From the NCBI GenBank assembly GCA_963773585.1, contig CAVZBR010000004.1:930001-994000 (forward strand): 64,000 bases of DNA. Direction: 5' to 3'. The stretch is from CAVXJN01 sp963773585 (lineage in GTDB: Bacteria; Pseudomonadota; Gammaproteobacteria; JASBUN01). Under the pieces are notes generated by a model. That model saw nothing but the letters and a program-made list of their open reading frames with translations, ran no database searches and was not told the DNA's origin. Below, piece after piece: positions 35,051 to 42,545 of the stretch (position 1 is the stretch's first letter; the number at the start of each line of letters is the position of its first letter). Position numbers and translations under genes: made by a program.

Positions 35051-35240
35051 AAAAACGTGGTCTGTCCCCGGTTTCTTCCGCGCGCATTTAGAATATTTGT
35101 GCAGAGAACTCAAAAAGGCTAACAATCCCTGTAAAAGGGGACGGAGGGATCGTAGGGAAAAAGGTGACAGATTAACTTTTTTCAATGTGTCTCGCGCCGT
35201 TCGGCTTTGGAAGAATAAATGCGGTGCCGTTTTCTACGAA
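35051..35240. repeat. Inverted family B REP, then families D and C
   Basis: AAAACGTGGTCTGTCCCCGG at 35052, six bases after the RAYT-1 stop. AAAAGGGGACGGAGGGAT (family D) near 35134 follows. Then a decayed family C REPIN near 35157-35235 (AAAGGTGACAGATTAACTTT to AATAAATGCGGTGCCG). Confidence 0.8.
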
Positions 35241-35364
35241 GGAGATTAAAACATGGCGGTACATACGATCGGAGTGCAGCGCGACCGAGTTTGCGCGTGG
35301 CACTGAGGCGCTACTCCGTTGACCTACTGTGGCGCCTGCTCGGAACGACCGGCGAGCACCCTAT

Positions 35365-36213
35365 ATGATCCAGTTGTACTCCAAGCGATTGCTGTATCCA
35401 TATATCGGTGTTGTCCAGGTCGCCGAGACGGGACGAGCACGGGCGATGAGCCCGGACGGTATCCGTTGGGCTATCCAATACGCGGTCACTGAAGACGCGC
35501 GACAGCAGAAACGTGAGGGATTGCTCGATCAAGCTCGGCACTTCGCAATCGTTGCGACTATCGAGCATGGGCAGTTGAACCGCCGCGGTCTGCGTCCTTT
35601 CCTTGATACAGCTGACGTTCGTGCGTCGATCGATCGGCTTTACGAAGTGCTTGTTGAGGCGAATTTGCCGTTTCCCGCCGCCGATCGATTTGAGTATTGG
35701 CTATTGGACCCCGCGGATGACAGCCCATTGGCGCTATTGCACTCATGCATCCGGCGAGAGGAAATGGCATCAGTTCCACGCGCCTCGTGGGTGGCAATGA
35801 CGGCCGCGCAGCTCGAAGTTCCCGATCCGGATGCCAATCCCAACACCTATGTGCCGCCCGTAAACTACCGCTTGCAGCAAATGGTCGACGAGCGAGCAGG
35901 CCGGAAACCAAAAGCGGTTTGGTTCGAGCGTAAGGTGTCTGATGACCATCGCTTCCCTCCCTGTCTGATCCGGGAAGACTGGAACAGTGAACAGCAGAGA
36001 AACCTTTGCGGTCGATACATCAATCGGCTCGCGCCCCGGCTGTTGATGATCCACGGGCTGCCCAAAGAGGTGCGATCCCGTTTGGAGCGTGCCGCCTGTG
36101 AGTACGCCTTAGAGGTGGAACAGTTCTTTCCGCTATATCCTGAAGTCGAGGACGAAAGTCTGATGAATGCTGTACGGGTCGAAGCCCACTTACGGCGCGC
36201 CGCCCAGGATTAG
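35365..36213 (+). CDS. Conserved hypothetical protein, unknown family
   Basis: 282 residues from ATG 35365 (MIQLYSKRLLYPYIGVVQV); an upstream start at 35329 is possible but less natural. I cannot assign a domain. The N-terminal part (VVQVAETGRARAMSPDGIRWAIQYAVTEDARQQ) looks like a small beta-rich module. The middle holds FEYWLLDPADDSPLALLHSCIRREEM and a Pro/Asn stretch, DPDANPNTYVPPVNYRLQQMV. The C-terminal third is helical and acidic. No signal peptide or membrane helix. Codon use resembles the chromosome. It is flanked by REPs and followed by the RAYT-2 unit. Confidence 0.65.
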   Translation: MIQLYSKRLLYPYIGVVQVAETGRARAMSPDGIRWAIQYAVTEDARQQKREGLLDQARHFAIVATIEHGQLNRRGLRPFLDTADVRASIDRLYEVLVEANLPFPAADRFEYWLLDPADDSPLALLHSCIRREEMASVPRASWVAMTAAQLEVPDPDANPNTYVPPVNYRLQQMVDERAGRKPKAVWFERKVSDDHRFPPCLIREDWNSEQQRNLCGRYINRLAPRLLMIHGLPKEVRSRLERAACEYALEVEQFFPLYPEVEDESLMNAVRVEAHLRRAAQD

Positions 36214-36250
36214 GAAAACCGCGGTCAAAAACCGCAAATTCAGCAAATTC

Positions 36251-36280
36251 AGGGTCAGATCCCAATTTCCGCTAATGTTC
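36251..36280 (+). repeat. Family E REP (GGTCAGATCCCAATTT)
   Basis: AGGGTCAGATCCCAATTTCC and GCTAATG. It faces the inverted copy at 37825 across the cold-shock/DUF1294 gene and RAYT-2. Confidence 0.8.
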
Positions 36281-36367
36281 GCGTCCAAAGCGTCGAATAA
36301 TATGGACCAACCCACGTCCTTCCGGATAGTGGTCGACTTTCATCGTCTCCCTAGCTAGGGCTGCCGC

Positions 36368-36976
36368 GTGCGCGTCAAAGGTCGGGTCACATCTTGGAAC
36401 GACGAAAAGGGCTACGGGTTCATTACTCCCGCCGATGGGCATGGACGCGTGTTCGTTCACATCAGCGCGTTCGGCAATCGCAATCGCCGCCCCGAGCTTA
36501 ACCAAGTGGTCACGTATGCCTTGTCCAAGGGTAAGCAGGGTCGGCCCTGCGCGGCCAGGGCGACACTGGCCGGTGACCGTCTTTCCGTGGAACGAAAGCG
36601 AACGAAAAGGTGGTTGCCGATACTGGGCGCGGGCAGCTTTCTTGGCATCGTCGCCGCGTTGGCGACGTCCGGCAGGTTACCGCCATTCGTGTTCGCAGCG
36701 TATGCAGCGGCAAGCGTGCTCACATTCGCCGTCTATGCGTCGGACAAAGCTGCGGCGAAGAGGAACGCTTGGCGAACCAAAGAGAGCACGTTGCATATGC
36801 TGGCGCTCGTCGGAGGCTGGCCAGGCGCGTTGATCGCCCAGCAGAAGCTGCGCCACAAGTCCACGAAGCAGGCTTTTCGCTCCGTGTTTTTGGTGACGGC
36901 ATTATTGAACTGCGTGGCCCTTGTTTGGCTATTGACGCCCGCAGGCGCAGCCGCATTGAAGGCTTTGCCGTTCTGA
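36368..36976 (+). CDS. Cold-shock domain plus DUF1294 membrane protein
   Basis: 202 residues from GTG. Residues 1-67 are a cold-shock domain (GYGFITP and VFVHISAFGNR RNA-binding motifs). After a basic linker (ERKRTKRW) two to three membrane helices follow. The DUF1294 segment FAVYASDKAAAKRNAWRTKES, LVGGWPGALIAQQKLRHKSTKQAFR is complete. The family links a nucleic-acid-binding head to an inner-membrane domain of unknown function. It lies between the family E REP and RAYT-2, so it may travel with them. The paralogue at 28634 is truncated. Confidence 0.88.
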   Translation: MRVKGRVTSWNDEKGYGFITPADGHGRVFVHISAFGNRNRRPELNQVVTYALSKGKQGRPCAARATLAGDRLSVERKRTKRWLPILGAGSFLGIVAALATSGRLPPFVFAAYAAASVLTFAVYASDKAAAKRNAWRTKESTLHMLALVGGWPGALIAQQKLRHKSTKQAFRSVFLVTALLNCVALVWLLTPAGAAALKALPF

Positions 36977-37083
36977 GCGAGAGCGGAAGGAAGGCGGCGG
37001 CCCCGATTTCCGCTGGTATTCGCCCCCCGGAAGGGCGTATCTGAATCTGAATCCGACGATACCGGTTCACAAGGAGGTGAACT

Positions 37084-37797
37084 GTGCCACGAAAACCGCG
37101 CTTTGCGCTTCCCGGCATGCCCCAGCACGTCATTCAACGGGGCAACAATCGGGAGCCCTGTTTCTTCGCAGAAGACGATTATCGGCATTACCTGGACCTG
37201 TTGAAGGAGGCCTCAGACCGCAATCGTTGCCACATTCACGCCTATGTGCTGATGACCAACCATGTGCACGTGCTGGCCACGCCTTCCACTGCATACCGTA
37301 TCTCGCACATGATGCAGGATCTCGGTCGGAAGTACGTACGCCACATCAACGGCGTGTACAGGCGCAGCGGCACGCTCTGGGAGGGCCGCTTCAAGGCCAG
37401 TCTGGTTGGCTCGGACGCGTATCTGCTGACCTGTATGCGCTACATCGAGCTCAACCCGGTGCGCTCAGGTATGGTGAGGCATCCCGGTGAACATCCGTGG
37501 TCCAGCTACCGCGCAAACGCTCTTGGCGAACCGGACACGCTTGTCGCGCCTCACGCCCTCTTTCAGTCACTCGATACTGCAAGGGCGGGTCGGCAACGGA
37601 CCTACCGCGAGCTGTTCCGGGCGCACCTGGAACCCGGCGAGGCCCACGCGATCCGCGTTGCCCTGAACCAGCCACTGGTACTGGGCCGGGATGACTTCAA
37701 GGACAGAATTGAGCGGATGACTCAGCGACGGGCGCGGCCGGGCAAGCCGGGGCGGCCTCGCACGAGAGAGTCAGCGGTGCCCGCTTCGGATGCCTGA
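37084..37797 (+). CDS. REP-associated tyrosine transposase, RAYT-2
   Basis: 237 residues from GTG 37084 behind an ideal AAGGAGGTGAAC ribosome site. MPRKPRFALPGMPQHVIQRGNNREPCFF, LMTNHVHVLATP (HUH His-x-His), DLGRKYVRHINGVYRRSGTLWEGRF (Tyr region), YIELNPVRSGMV and HPWSSYRANALGEPD are RAYT hallmarks. The C-terminal GKPGRPR is AT-hook-like. Only moderately similar to RAYT-1, so a separate lineage. The flanking inverted family E REPs (36251 and 37825) suggest these are its substrate. Confidence 0.92.
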   Translation: MPRKPRFALPGMPQHVIQRGNNREPCFFAEDDYRHYLDLLKEASDRNRCHIHAYVLMTNHVHVLATPSTAYRISHMMQDLGRKYVRHINGVYRRSGTLWEGRFKASLVGSDAYLLTCMRYIELNPVRSGMVRHPGEHPWSSYRANALGEPDTLVAPHALFQSLDTARAGRQRTYRELFRAHLEPGEAHAIRVALNQPLVLGRDDFKDRIERMTQRRARPGKPGRPRTRESAVPASDA

Positions 37798-38126
37798 GCG
37801 GGTGCCTGCGGGAGTGTATTAGGACAAATTGGGATCTGACCCCAATTCCCCGGCGGCGTGACCCCAATTCCCGGCGATTTCGTCTAGACTCTGATGCGGC
37901 GCTGCCGCTGGGTTAGAGGCGCACACACGGCCAACCACGCGAACCGCCGTAGGAGCGCATGCGCAGACGGACGCGGTCGGAGGCACCAGCGGATTGGTCT
38001 CGACAGCGGCATAGCGGCCGGCACGAAGTGGGATCGACAGGCAGGCAGCCCCGTTGACGCGTAGACACGCATCCGCCGCGGCTTTCAACGATCCCAAACG
38101 GCCGCGAGTGGCCAAGGAGGCAGCCC
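37798..38126. other. Inverted family E REP and leader of the usp gene
   Basis: AAATTGGGATCTGACCCCAA at 37826 and a second short GACCCCAATTCCCGG at 37860 form the right boundary of the RAYT-2 unit. The remainder to 38126 shows no gene. AAGGAGGCAGCCC directly before 38127 is a strong ribosome site. Confidence 0.75.
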
Positions 38127-38633
38127 ATGTACAAGCACATCTTGATACCGACCGACGGATCCCCGCTATCGAGGAAGGCGATCGAGGAAGCGGTGTCCCT
38201 GGCCAAGGCGTTGGGCGGCCGGGTCACGGGGATCACGGTGATACCGGAATTTGACACGCCCGATGCTCATCGGGATTTCATTCGCGCGTACGGCCAAGGA
38301 TGGACCATGCCGGGCACTCTGCCGGAGGGACCGCCCCCGCCACCCGCGACGGCGGACGAACACGAGCAGCGGGCACAAGGAATGGCCGCGCATTATCTCG
38401 GCGCCATCGAGACGGCAGCCAATAGCCAGGATGTACCCTATGAGGGAGTCTACCGCATCCACGGCCATCCTTACGAAGCGATTATCGAGACGGCGAGGAA
38501 CCGCGGCTGCGACCTCATTGCCATGGCGTCCCATGGTTGGCGCGGAGTCAAGGGCATTGTCCTCGGCAGCGAGACCCACAAGGTCATCACCCATGGCACG
38601 CTCCCGGTGCTGGTGCTGCGCTCCACTGAATAG
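38127..38633 (+). CDS. Universal stress protein (UspA family)
   Basis: 168 residues. MYKHILIPTDGSPLSRKAIEEA is the family N terminus. CDLIAMASHGWRGVKGIVLGSETHKVITH holds the ATP-binding G-x2-G-x9-G-S motif, so it is an ATP-binding UspA rather than the UspA of E. coli that lacks it. A Pro-rich insertion (TLPEGPPPPPATADEHEQ) sits mid-protein. It acts in the cytoplasm under stress or growth arrest. Strong ribosome site, monocistronic by context. Confidence 0.92.
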   Translation: MYKHILIPTDGSPLSRKAIEEAVSLAKALGGRVTGITVIPEFDTPDAHRDFIRAYGQGWTMPGTLPEGPPPPPATADEHEQRAQGMAAHYLGAIETAANSQDVPYEGVYRIHGHPYEAIIETARNRGCDLIAMASHGWRGVKGIVLGSETHKVITHGTLPVLVLRSTE

Positions 38634-38869
38634 GGCGGGCAAGCTGCGATAACTAAGGGGTAGCAAGGGGTCCGTCGGGAATGGACCATCAGTAAAAGGG
38701 CACAGACTATTTTCCCTTTCAGCGGGGCCAGCTCACGAGAGAGCGAACGGGGCGGATTGATTTTCCCTAATCCCCGCAGCGGAGCAAGCAGGGTTAGCCG
38801 ACAGAATCAATCGGGGGGGCAGCTCATTCCAACCCCTTTTCACGTGGCGCCTCACTCCGATTCTTTTTT

Positions 38870-39860
38870 TCAGCTTGCGGTAGGCTGCAACTCCCTAAGC
38901 CGCTCCACGAATGCCGACATGCTGGCAGAAGGAAGCAACACCAAGCGCTTGGCGTATTGCTTGCAGAACTGCTTGACGCGCTGGTAAGCGTCGTGGCTGA
39001 CACAATCGAGCGGACAAACGACGGCATCGGCTTGGGGAAGAAGGTTGGCCAAGTGAGCGCGACTGTCTTCGAGGCCGCCGTCGTGACAAATCAACCGACC
39101 GTTGCAGCGCTGCACCAATTGGGTGAGATGAGCCGTTACATTCTGACGACCGCCTACGTATAGGATGCAGCGTCCGCACAGATCCACGTCGCAGGTTTGT
39201 TTGCTTGTCTGTCCTTGGCAAGGCTCGGTGCACGCGTCATCCAGCTGCGCTTGCACGTATATCTCCAATGCGTCCCTTTCGCGGCAGGTCTGACCCAGCA
39301 ACTCGCGCGTTTGGCAATGTGCGCGATGCTCGAACTCAGCGCGCTGGCGCGCCCCGTCACGCCCGGCTTCAGCGCGTTCACGTGCCAGACGCGACTCCGC
39401 TAGCTGGGCGGCATAGGACTTCGCTTGGGCGTGCAGTCGGCGCACCAGATCGTTATTCTCCAGCTCATCCAACCGCGCACGGGCGTCGACCAATTGCCGT
39501 TCGGCGCGGATCGCCGCGCGAAGCCGTTGCTGCAAGTACTGTAGTTTCTCGTTGTACTGATTCTGACGGCGGTGCAGGTCCTGTTGGCGCTGTTCCAACT
39601 TGGTCAGCAGCGACGCAACGCGGCTTTCCAACCAACGTATGCGCTTCACACTCCTACGCTGACTGGCGCCGCCCAGATGGGAAAGCATGTGCAATTCGCC
39701 GGTGACCCGCTCCTGCAACGAGGACGGAAGCGTAGGATGGGTAAGCAAGGCCCAATAGGCGCCGGCTACGTCGCCTTGCGCCACGGCTTCCCGCCAACCG
39801 TGCTCCAGCTGGGGTCCATCTGAGTATTGGGAAAATTGGATAATACTGTCGCGGTACTTC
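38870..39860 (-). pseudogene. DUF2325 protein lacking its 5' part
   Basis: The C-terminal about 330 residues of a DUF2325 protein: GDVAGAYWALLTHP and GELHMLSHLGGASQ, a long coiled coil (about 85-215 in the readable part; LEQRQQDLHRRQNQYNEKLQ), then the DUF2325 core YVGGRQNV, CHDGGLEDSRAHL and CPLDCVSHDAYQRVKQFC. The usual N-terminal domain with its His/Cys motif is absent. Reading upstream passes straight into a family B REP (39863-39936), whose translation (WRENVVCP) is artefactual. No start codon is convincing, so it is probably not expressed. Confidence 0.75.
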
Positions 39861-39862
39861 GA

Positions 39863-39936
39863 CCGGGGACAGACCACGTTTTCTCGCCATCCGGCAACAA
39901 GCAACCGGGAGCGGAAAAATCGTGGGCGGTCCCCGT
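39863..39936. repeat. Family B REPIN at the DUF2325 breakpoint
   Basis: CGGGGACAGACCACGTTTTC, a CATCCGG hairpin region, then CGTGGGCGGTCCCCG as decayed right arm. Confidence 0.8.
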
Positions 39937-40012
39937 TTTTTCCCGCCGAGCTTCACGTCGGCGATAATGGTGTAGCCGACTTGTGAAAGACGGCTCCACT
40001 GCGCAGTGCATT

Positions 40013-40309
40013 TCAGTCGCCGAGGTCTTCCTTGGACGCCTCGAGGTCATCCACCTTAGACCAGGCTGGGAACCGAGGCTTGTCGAGCGTCTTGTTGGCA
40101 AAGCGGTCGAATGCAGCATTCAGCCGTACGTCCGCTTTTGCCTCCCGGTTGTCGATTACGCCGTTGGCATCCTGATCCAGGATCTGGAAACGCTTCTCCA
40201 GCTGCATTTCGTGGCTGGAGATCTCACCCGCCTGGACGATTCCAATAACGCCGATTTCTACCAAGGCCAGCGCTGTCGCCAGCCCAACACTGTGGGCGGC
40301 ATAGTTCAT
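40013..40309 (-). CDS. Secreted EF-hand protein
   Basis: 98 residues. An N-terminal hydrophobic leader (HSVGLATALALVEIGVIGIVQA) looks like a signal peptide. QILDQDANGVIDNREA is an EF-hand loop with Asp, Asp, Asn, Gly and Glu ligands at positions 1, 3, 5, 6 and 12. A second hand (NAAFDRFANKTLDKPRF) is degenerate. A calcium-binding periplasmic or secreted role is likely. Family B and family C REPs lie on either side. Confidence 0.72.
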   Translation of the reverse strand: MNYAAHSVGLATALALVEIGVIGIVQAGEISSHEMQLEKRFQILDQDANGVIDNREAKADVRLNAAFDRFANKTLDKPRFPAWSKVDDLEASKEDLGD

Positions 40310-40365
40310 GGCATTCCTGCGCCCCTGATTTCGCGGGCCGTTTGTCGCACAAACTGCTGACAGCA

Positions 40366-40436
40366 GAAAAGGTGACGGATTTATTTTTAGCGCGTTCCGC
40401 GCCCCAGCGTCGTCAAATAGATCCGTCCTGTTATTC
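40366..40436. repeat. Family C REPIN
   Basis: AAAAGGTGACGGATTTATTT outward to AATAGATCCGTCCTG, between the EF-hand gene start and the thioredoxin-reductase fragment. Confidence 0.85.
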
Positions 40437-40453
40437 CGGCTTTGGTGTGTAAA

Positions 40454-40803
40454 TCAAGCGACAACGCTCGTTGTATCGCTCTCAAGACTCTGCGAGTACG
40501 TCTGCTCGAGGGCGAAGTACTGGTGCAGTAGCTGTATGGCGATGGAGCCTTCGCCGAGAGCTGACGCCACGCGTTTCACCGACCCGTGTCGAACGTCGCC
40601 GGCGGCGAACACGCCGGGCATGCTTGTTTCGAGGAGGAGCGGCCTACGATTGAAGCGCTTCGCGCCGGACTGCGAAGCAGCCGTAACGTACCTGGATGTT
40701 CGGAGTCGCTTCCACCTGACGAACGAGATAGTCCGACACGCCGCGCAGTGATCGTGCGCGCATCCCGAGTGTGACGCGCCGGGCGTATTGGGCAACGGCC
40801 CAA
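40454..40803 (-). pseudogene. Thioredoxin reductase-like fragment
   Basis: On the minus strand, GVSDYLVRQVEATPNIQVRYG in one frame is followed, after a deletion of roughly 100 codons near 40675, by NRRPLLLETSMPGVFAAGDV and RVASALGEGSIAIQLLHQYF in another. The second part is the FAD-binding C terminus of NAD(P)H-dependent thioredoxin reductase-like proteins (GxFAAGD motif). The 5' side is cut at a family E REP (40806). The N-terminal FAD domain and redox cysteines are gone. Dead remnant. Confidence 0.82.
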
Positions 40804-41466
40804 ATAGGGGTCAGATCCCAATTTTCGCTAATATTACGGCTAAGCAAAATAGAAAAATCACGGACTAAAAGAGGTCGGTGACAAATGCGAAGAGTTTGCG
40901 CTTTCACTTGTCGCCGACTCCTTTTCACTTTCCGAGCGGGCACGGTGGAGGTGCGCTGCCATGCCTAGCGCGAGCTCTCAGTGGAACAGCTGAACGAACA
41001 TGACCTTCGTATGATCCGCAAGGCGGTCCATTACTGCGGGCGATGATCGACTCCGGGAACAGATTGAACGGCCATACGCGCGACGCCGCGGGTACCGGCT
41101 CTAGCCGGCGCAAAAAGACGTTGTCAAAACCGTCCGCGCGCCCAACAGGCCCCGTCTGGGAACGACCCCGGCGGGTCTTTCAGGTTCGCAGCCGAAGACT
41201 GGCGGCAGCTCAGAGGGATCACTTCGGCCCAGCTTGCGGTTGTGATACGCAATCGACAATCCGAAGCGGCAACGCGAAGGAACCGCTATGCCAAGACGTC
41301 CACGGCTCAAGCTTCGGCGCCCTTTTCTTTCATTGTCTTCCACATTTTCACGCCGGCCCGTGCCCGCAAGTGAACTTTTGTCTGTTGGGGGCGGTCAAGT
41401 GATTGAATGTGGGGGCACGCGCCCCCAATCCCTCAGTTGGTCGTCTATTTTCCCGGAGACATGGGC
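40804..41466. other. Gene-free stretch with family E REP and degenerate coding traces
   Basis: Family E REP AGGGGTCAGATCCCAATTTT at 40806-40830. A minus-strand trace near 40985-41040 (AVMDRLADHTKVMFVQLFH then stop) looks like a lost gene end but is not identifiable. ATGCCAAGACGTCCACGGCT at 41288 encodes MPRRPRLKL, the usual RAYT N terminus, then loses similarity. A perfect 7-base hairpin TGGGGGC-ACGC-GCCCCCA at 41410-41427 precedes htpX and could terminate upstream transcription or lie in the htpX leader. Confidence 0.55.
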
Positions 41467-42351
41467 ATGAAGCGCATTGTGCTGTTCCTGGCTACTAACC
41501 TGGCCGTCATTTTCGTACTCAGCATTACGGCGAGACTGCTGGGCTTCACCGGTTTTCTGCAGGCCAATGGAGTCGACCTTGACTTGAACTCGCTGCTGAT
41601 TTTCGCCGCGGTCTTTGGTTTCGGCGGCTCGTTGATTTCGCTGGCCATTTCCAAATGGACGGCGAAACGGCTCACGCGCGCCAAGGTCATATCCGAGCCG
41701 CGCAGCGAGCCCGAACGTTGGCTGGTGTCGACCGTGACTCGGCAGGCGCAGCAGGCCGGGATCGGAATGCCGGAAGTCGCGGTATTTGAGTCGCCACAAC
41801 CGAATGCCTTTGCGACCGGTATGACCAAAAACTCCTCGATGGTGGCCGTGTCCACGGGCTTGCTGCAACACATGAGTCGAGACGAAGTGGAAGCGGTGCT
41901 CGGACACGAGATCAGCCACATTGCCAATGGCGACATGGTGACACTGGCGCTGATCCAGGGCGTGGTGAACACGTTTGTGATTTTCCTGTCGCGCGTGGTG
42001 GGGCACGTGGTCGACCGGGTTGTGTTCAAGACGGAACGCGGGCACGGCCCGGCGTTCTGGATTACCGCGATCATTGCCGAGCTGGTGCTCGGTATTCTCG
42101 CGTCGATGATTGTCTTTTGGTTCTCTCGCCAACGCGAATTCCGTGCCGACCGCGGCGGTGCGCAGTTGGCGGGACGTCACAAGATGGTCAGCGCCTTGCA
42201 ACGACTGCAGCAGGCGCATCCGGCGCCTTTGCCGGACCAGATGGCAGCCTTCGGTATAGCCGGCGACCTCAAGAGGACCCTTGGACGCCTGTTTATGACC
42301 CATCCGCCGTTGGCCGAGCGCATCGTTGCCTTGCAACGGCTCGAACAATAA
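41467..42351 (+). CDS. htpX: Membrane zinc metalloprotease HtpX
   Basis: 294 residues, matching HtpX length. Two N-terminal membrane helices are followed by GHEISHIANGD with the HExxH zinc site (His147, Glu148, His151). Two further helices (NTFVIFLSRVVGHVVD; IIAELVLGILASMIVFWF) precede REFRADRGGA, which carries the third zinc ligand Glu. FMTHPPLAERIVAL is the conserved end. It degrades misfolded inner-membrane proteins with FtsH. I use ATG 41467 (GGAG 8 bases upstream); ATG 41461 would add two residues. Confidence 0.94.
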   Translation: MKRIVLFLATNLAVIFVLSITARLLGFTGFLQANGVDLDLNSLLIFAAVFGFGGSLISLAISKWTAKRLTRAKVISEPRSEPERWLVSTVTRQAQQAGIGMPEVAVFESPQPNAFATGMTKNSSMVAVSTGLLQHMSRDEVEAVLGHEISHIANGDMVTLALIQGVVNTFVIFLSRVVGHVVDRVVFKTERGHGPAFWITAIIAELVLGILASMIVFWFSRQREFRADRGGAQLAGRHKMVSALQRLQQAHPAPLPDQMAAFGIAGDLKRTLGRLFMTHPPLAERIVALQRLEQ

Positions 42352-42545
42352 AAACAGACGGATCGACAGGGATCGTGACGGCCGGGAATCCTTTTCATAG
42401 TCATCGTCGTCACGGCCAGGAAAGGGACCGTTTAAATCGTCAGTCGCATCGGCACTGCGACGCCAAGAGACCGCGCGAAAGAAACCAGTCCTTTTCCCCT
42501 TGTTCCTTTGTTTTCCTGCTTTCTGACACCCGTCTCCATTTCCTT

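Noticed and set aside
39860..39904. Start of the DUF2325 gene at MLVAGWRENVV
   Set aside because: This part is encoded by a family B REP, so it is not native coding sequence.
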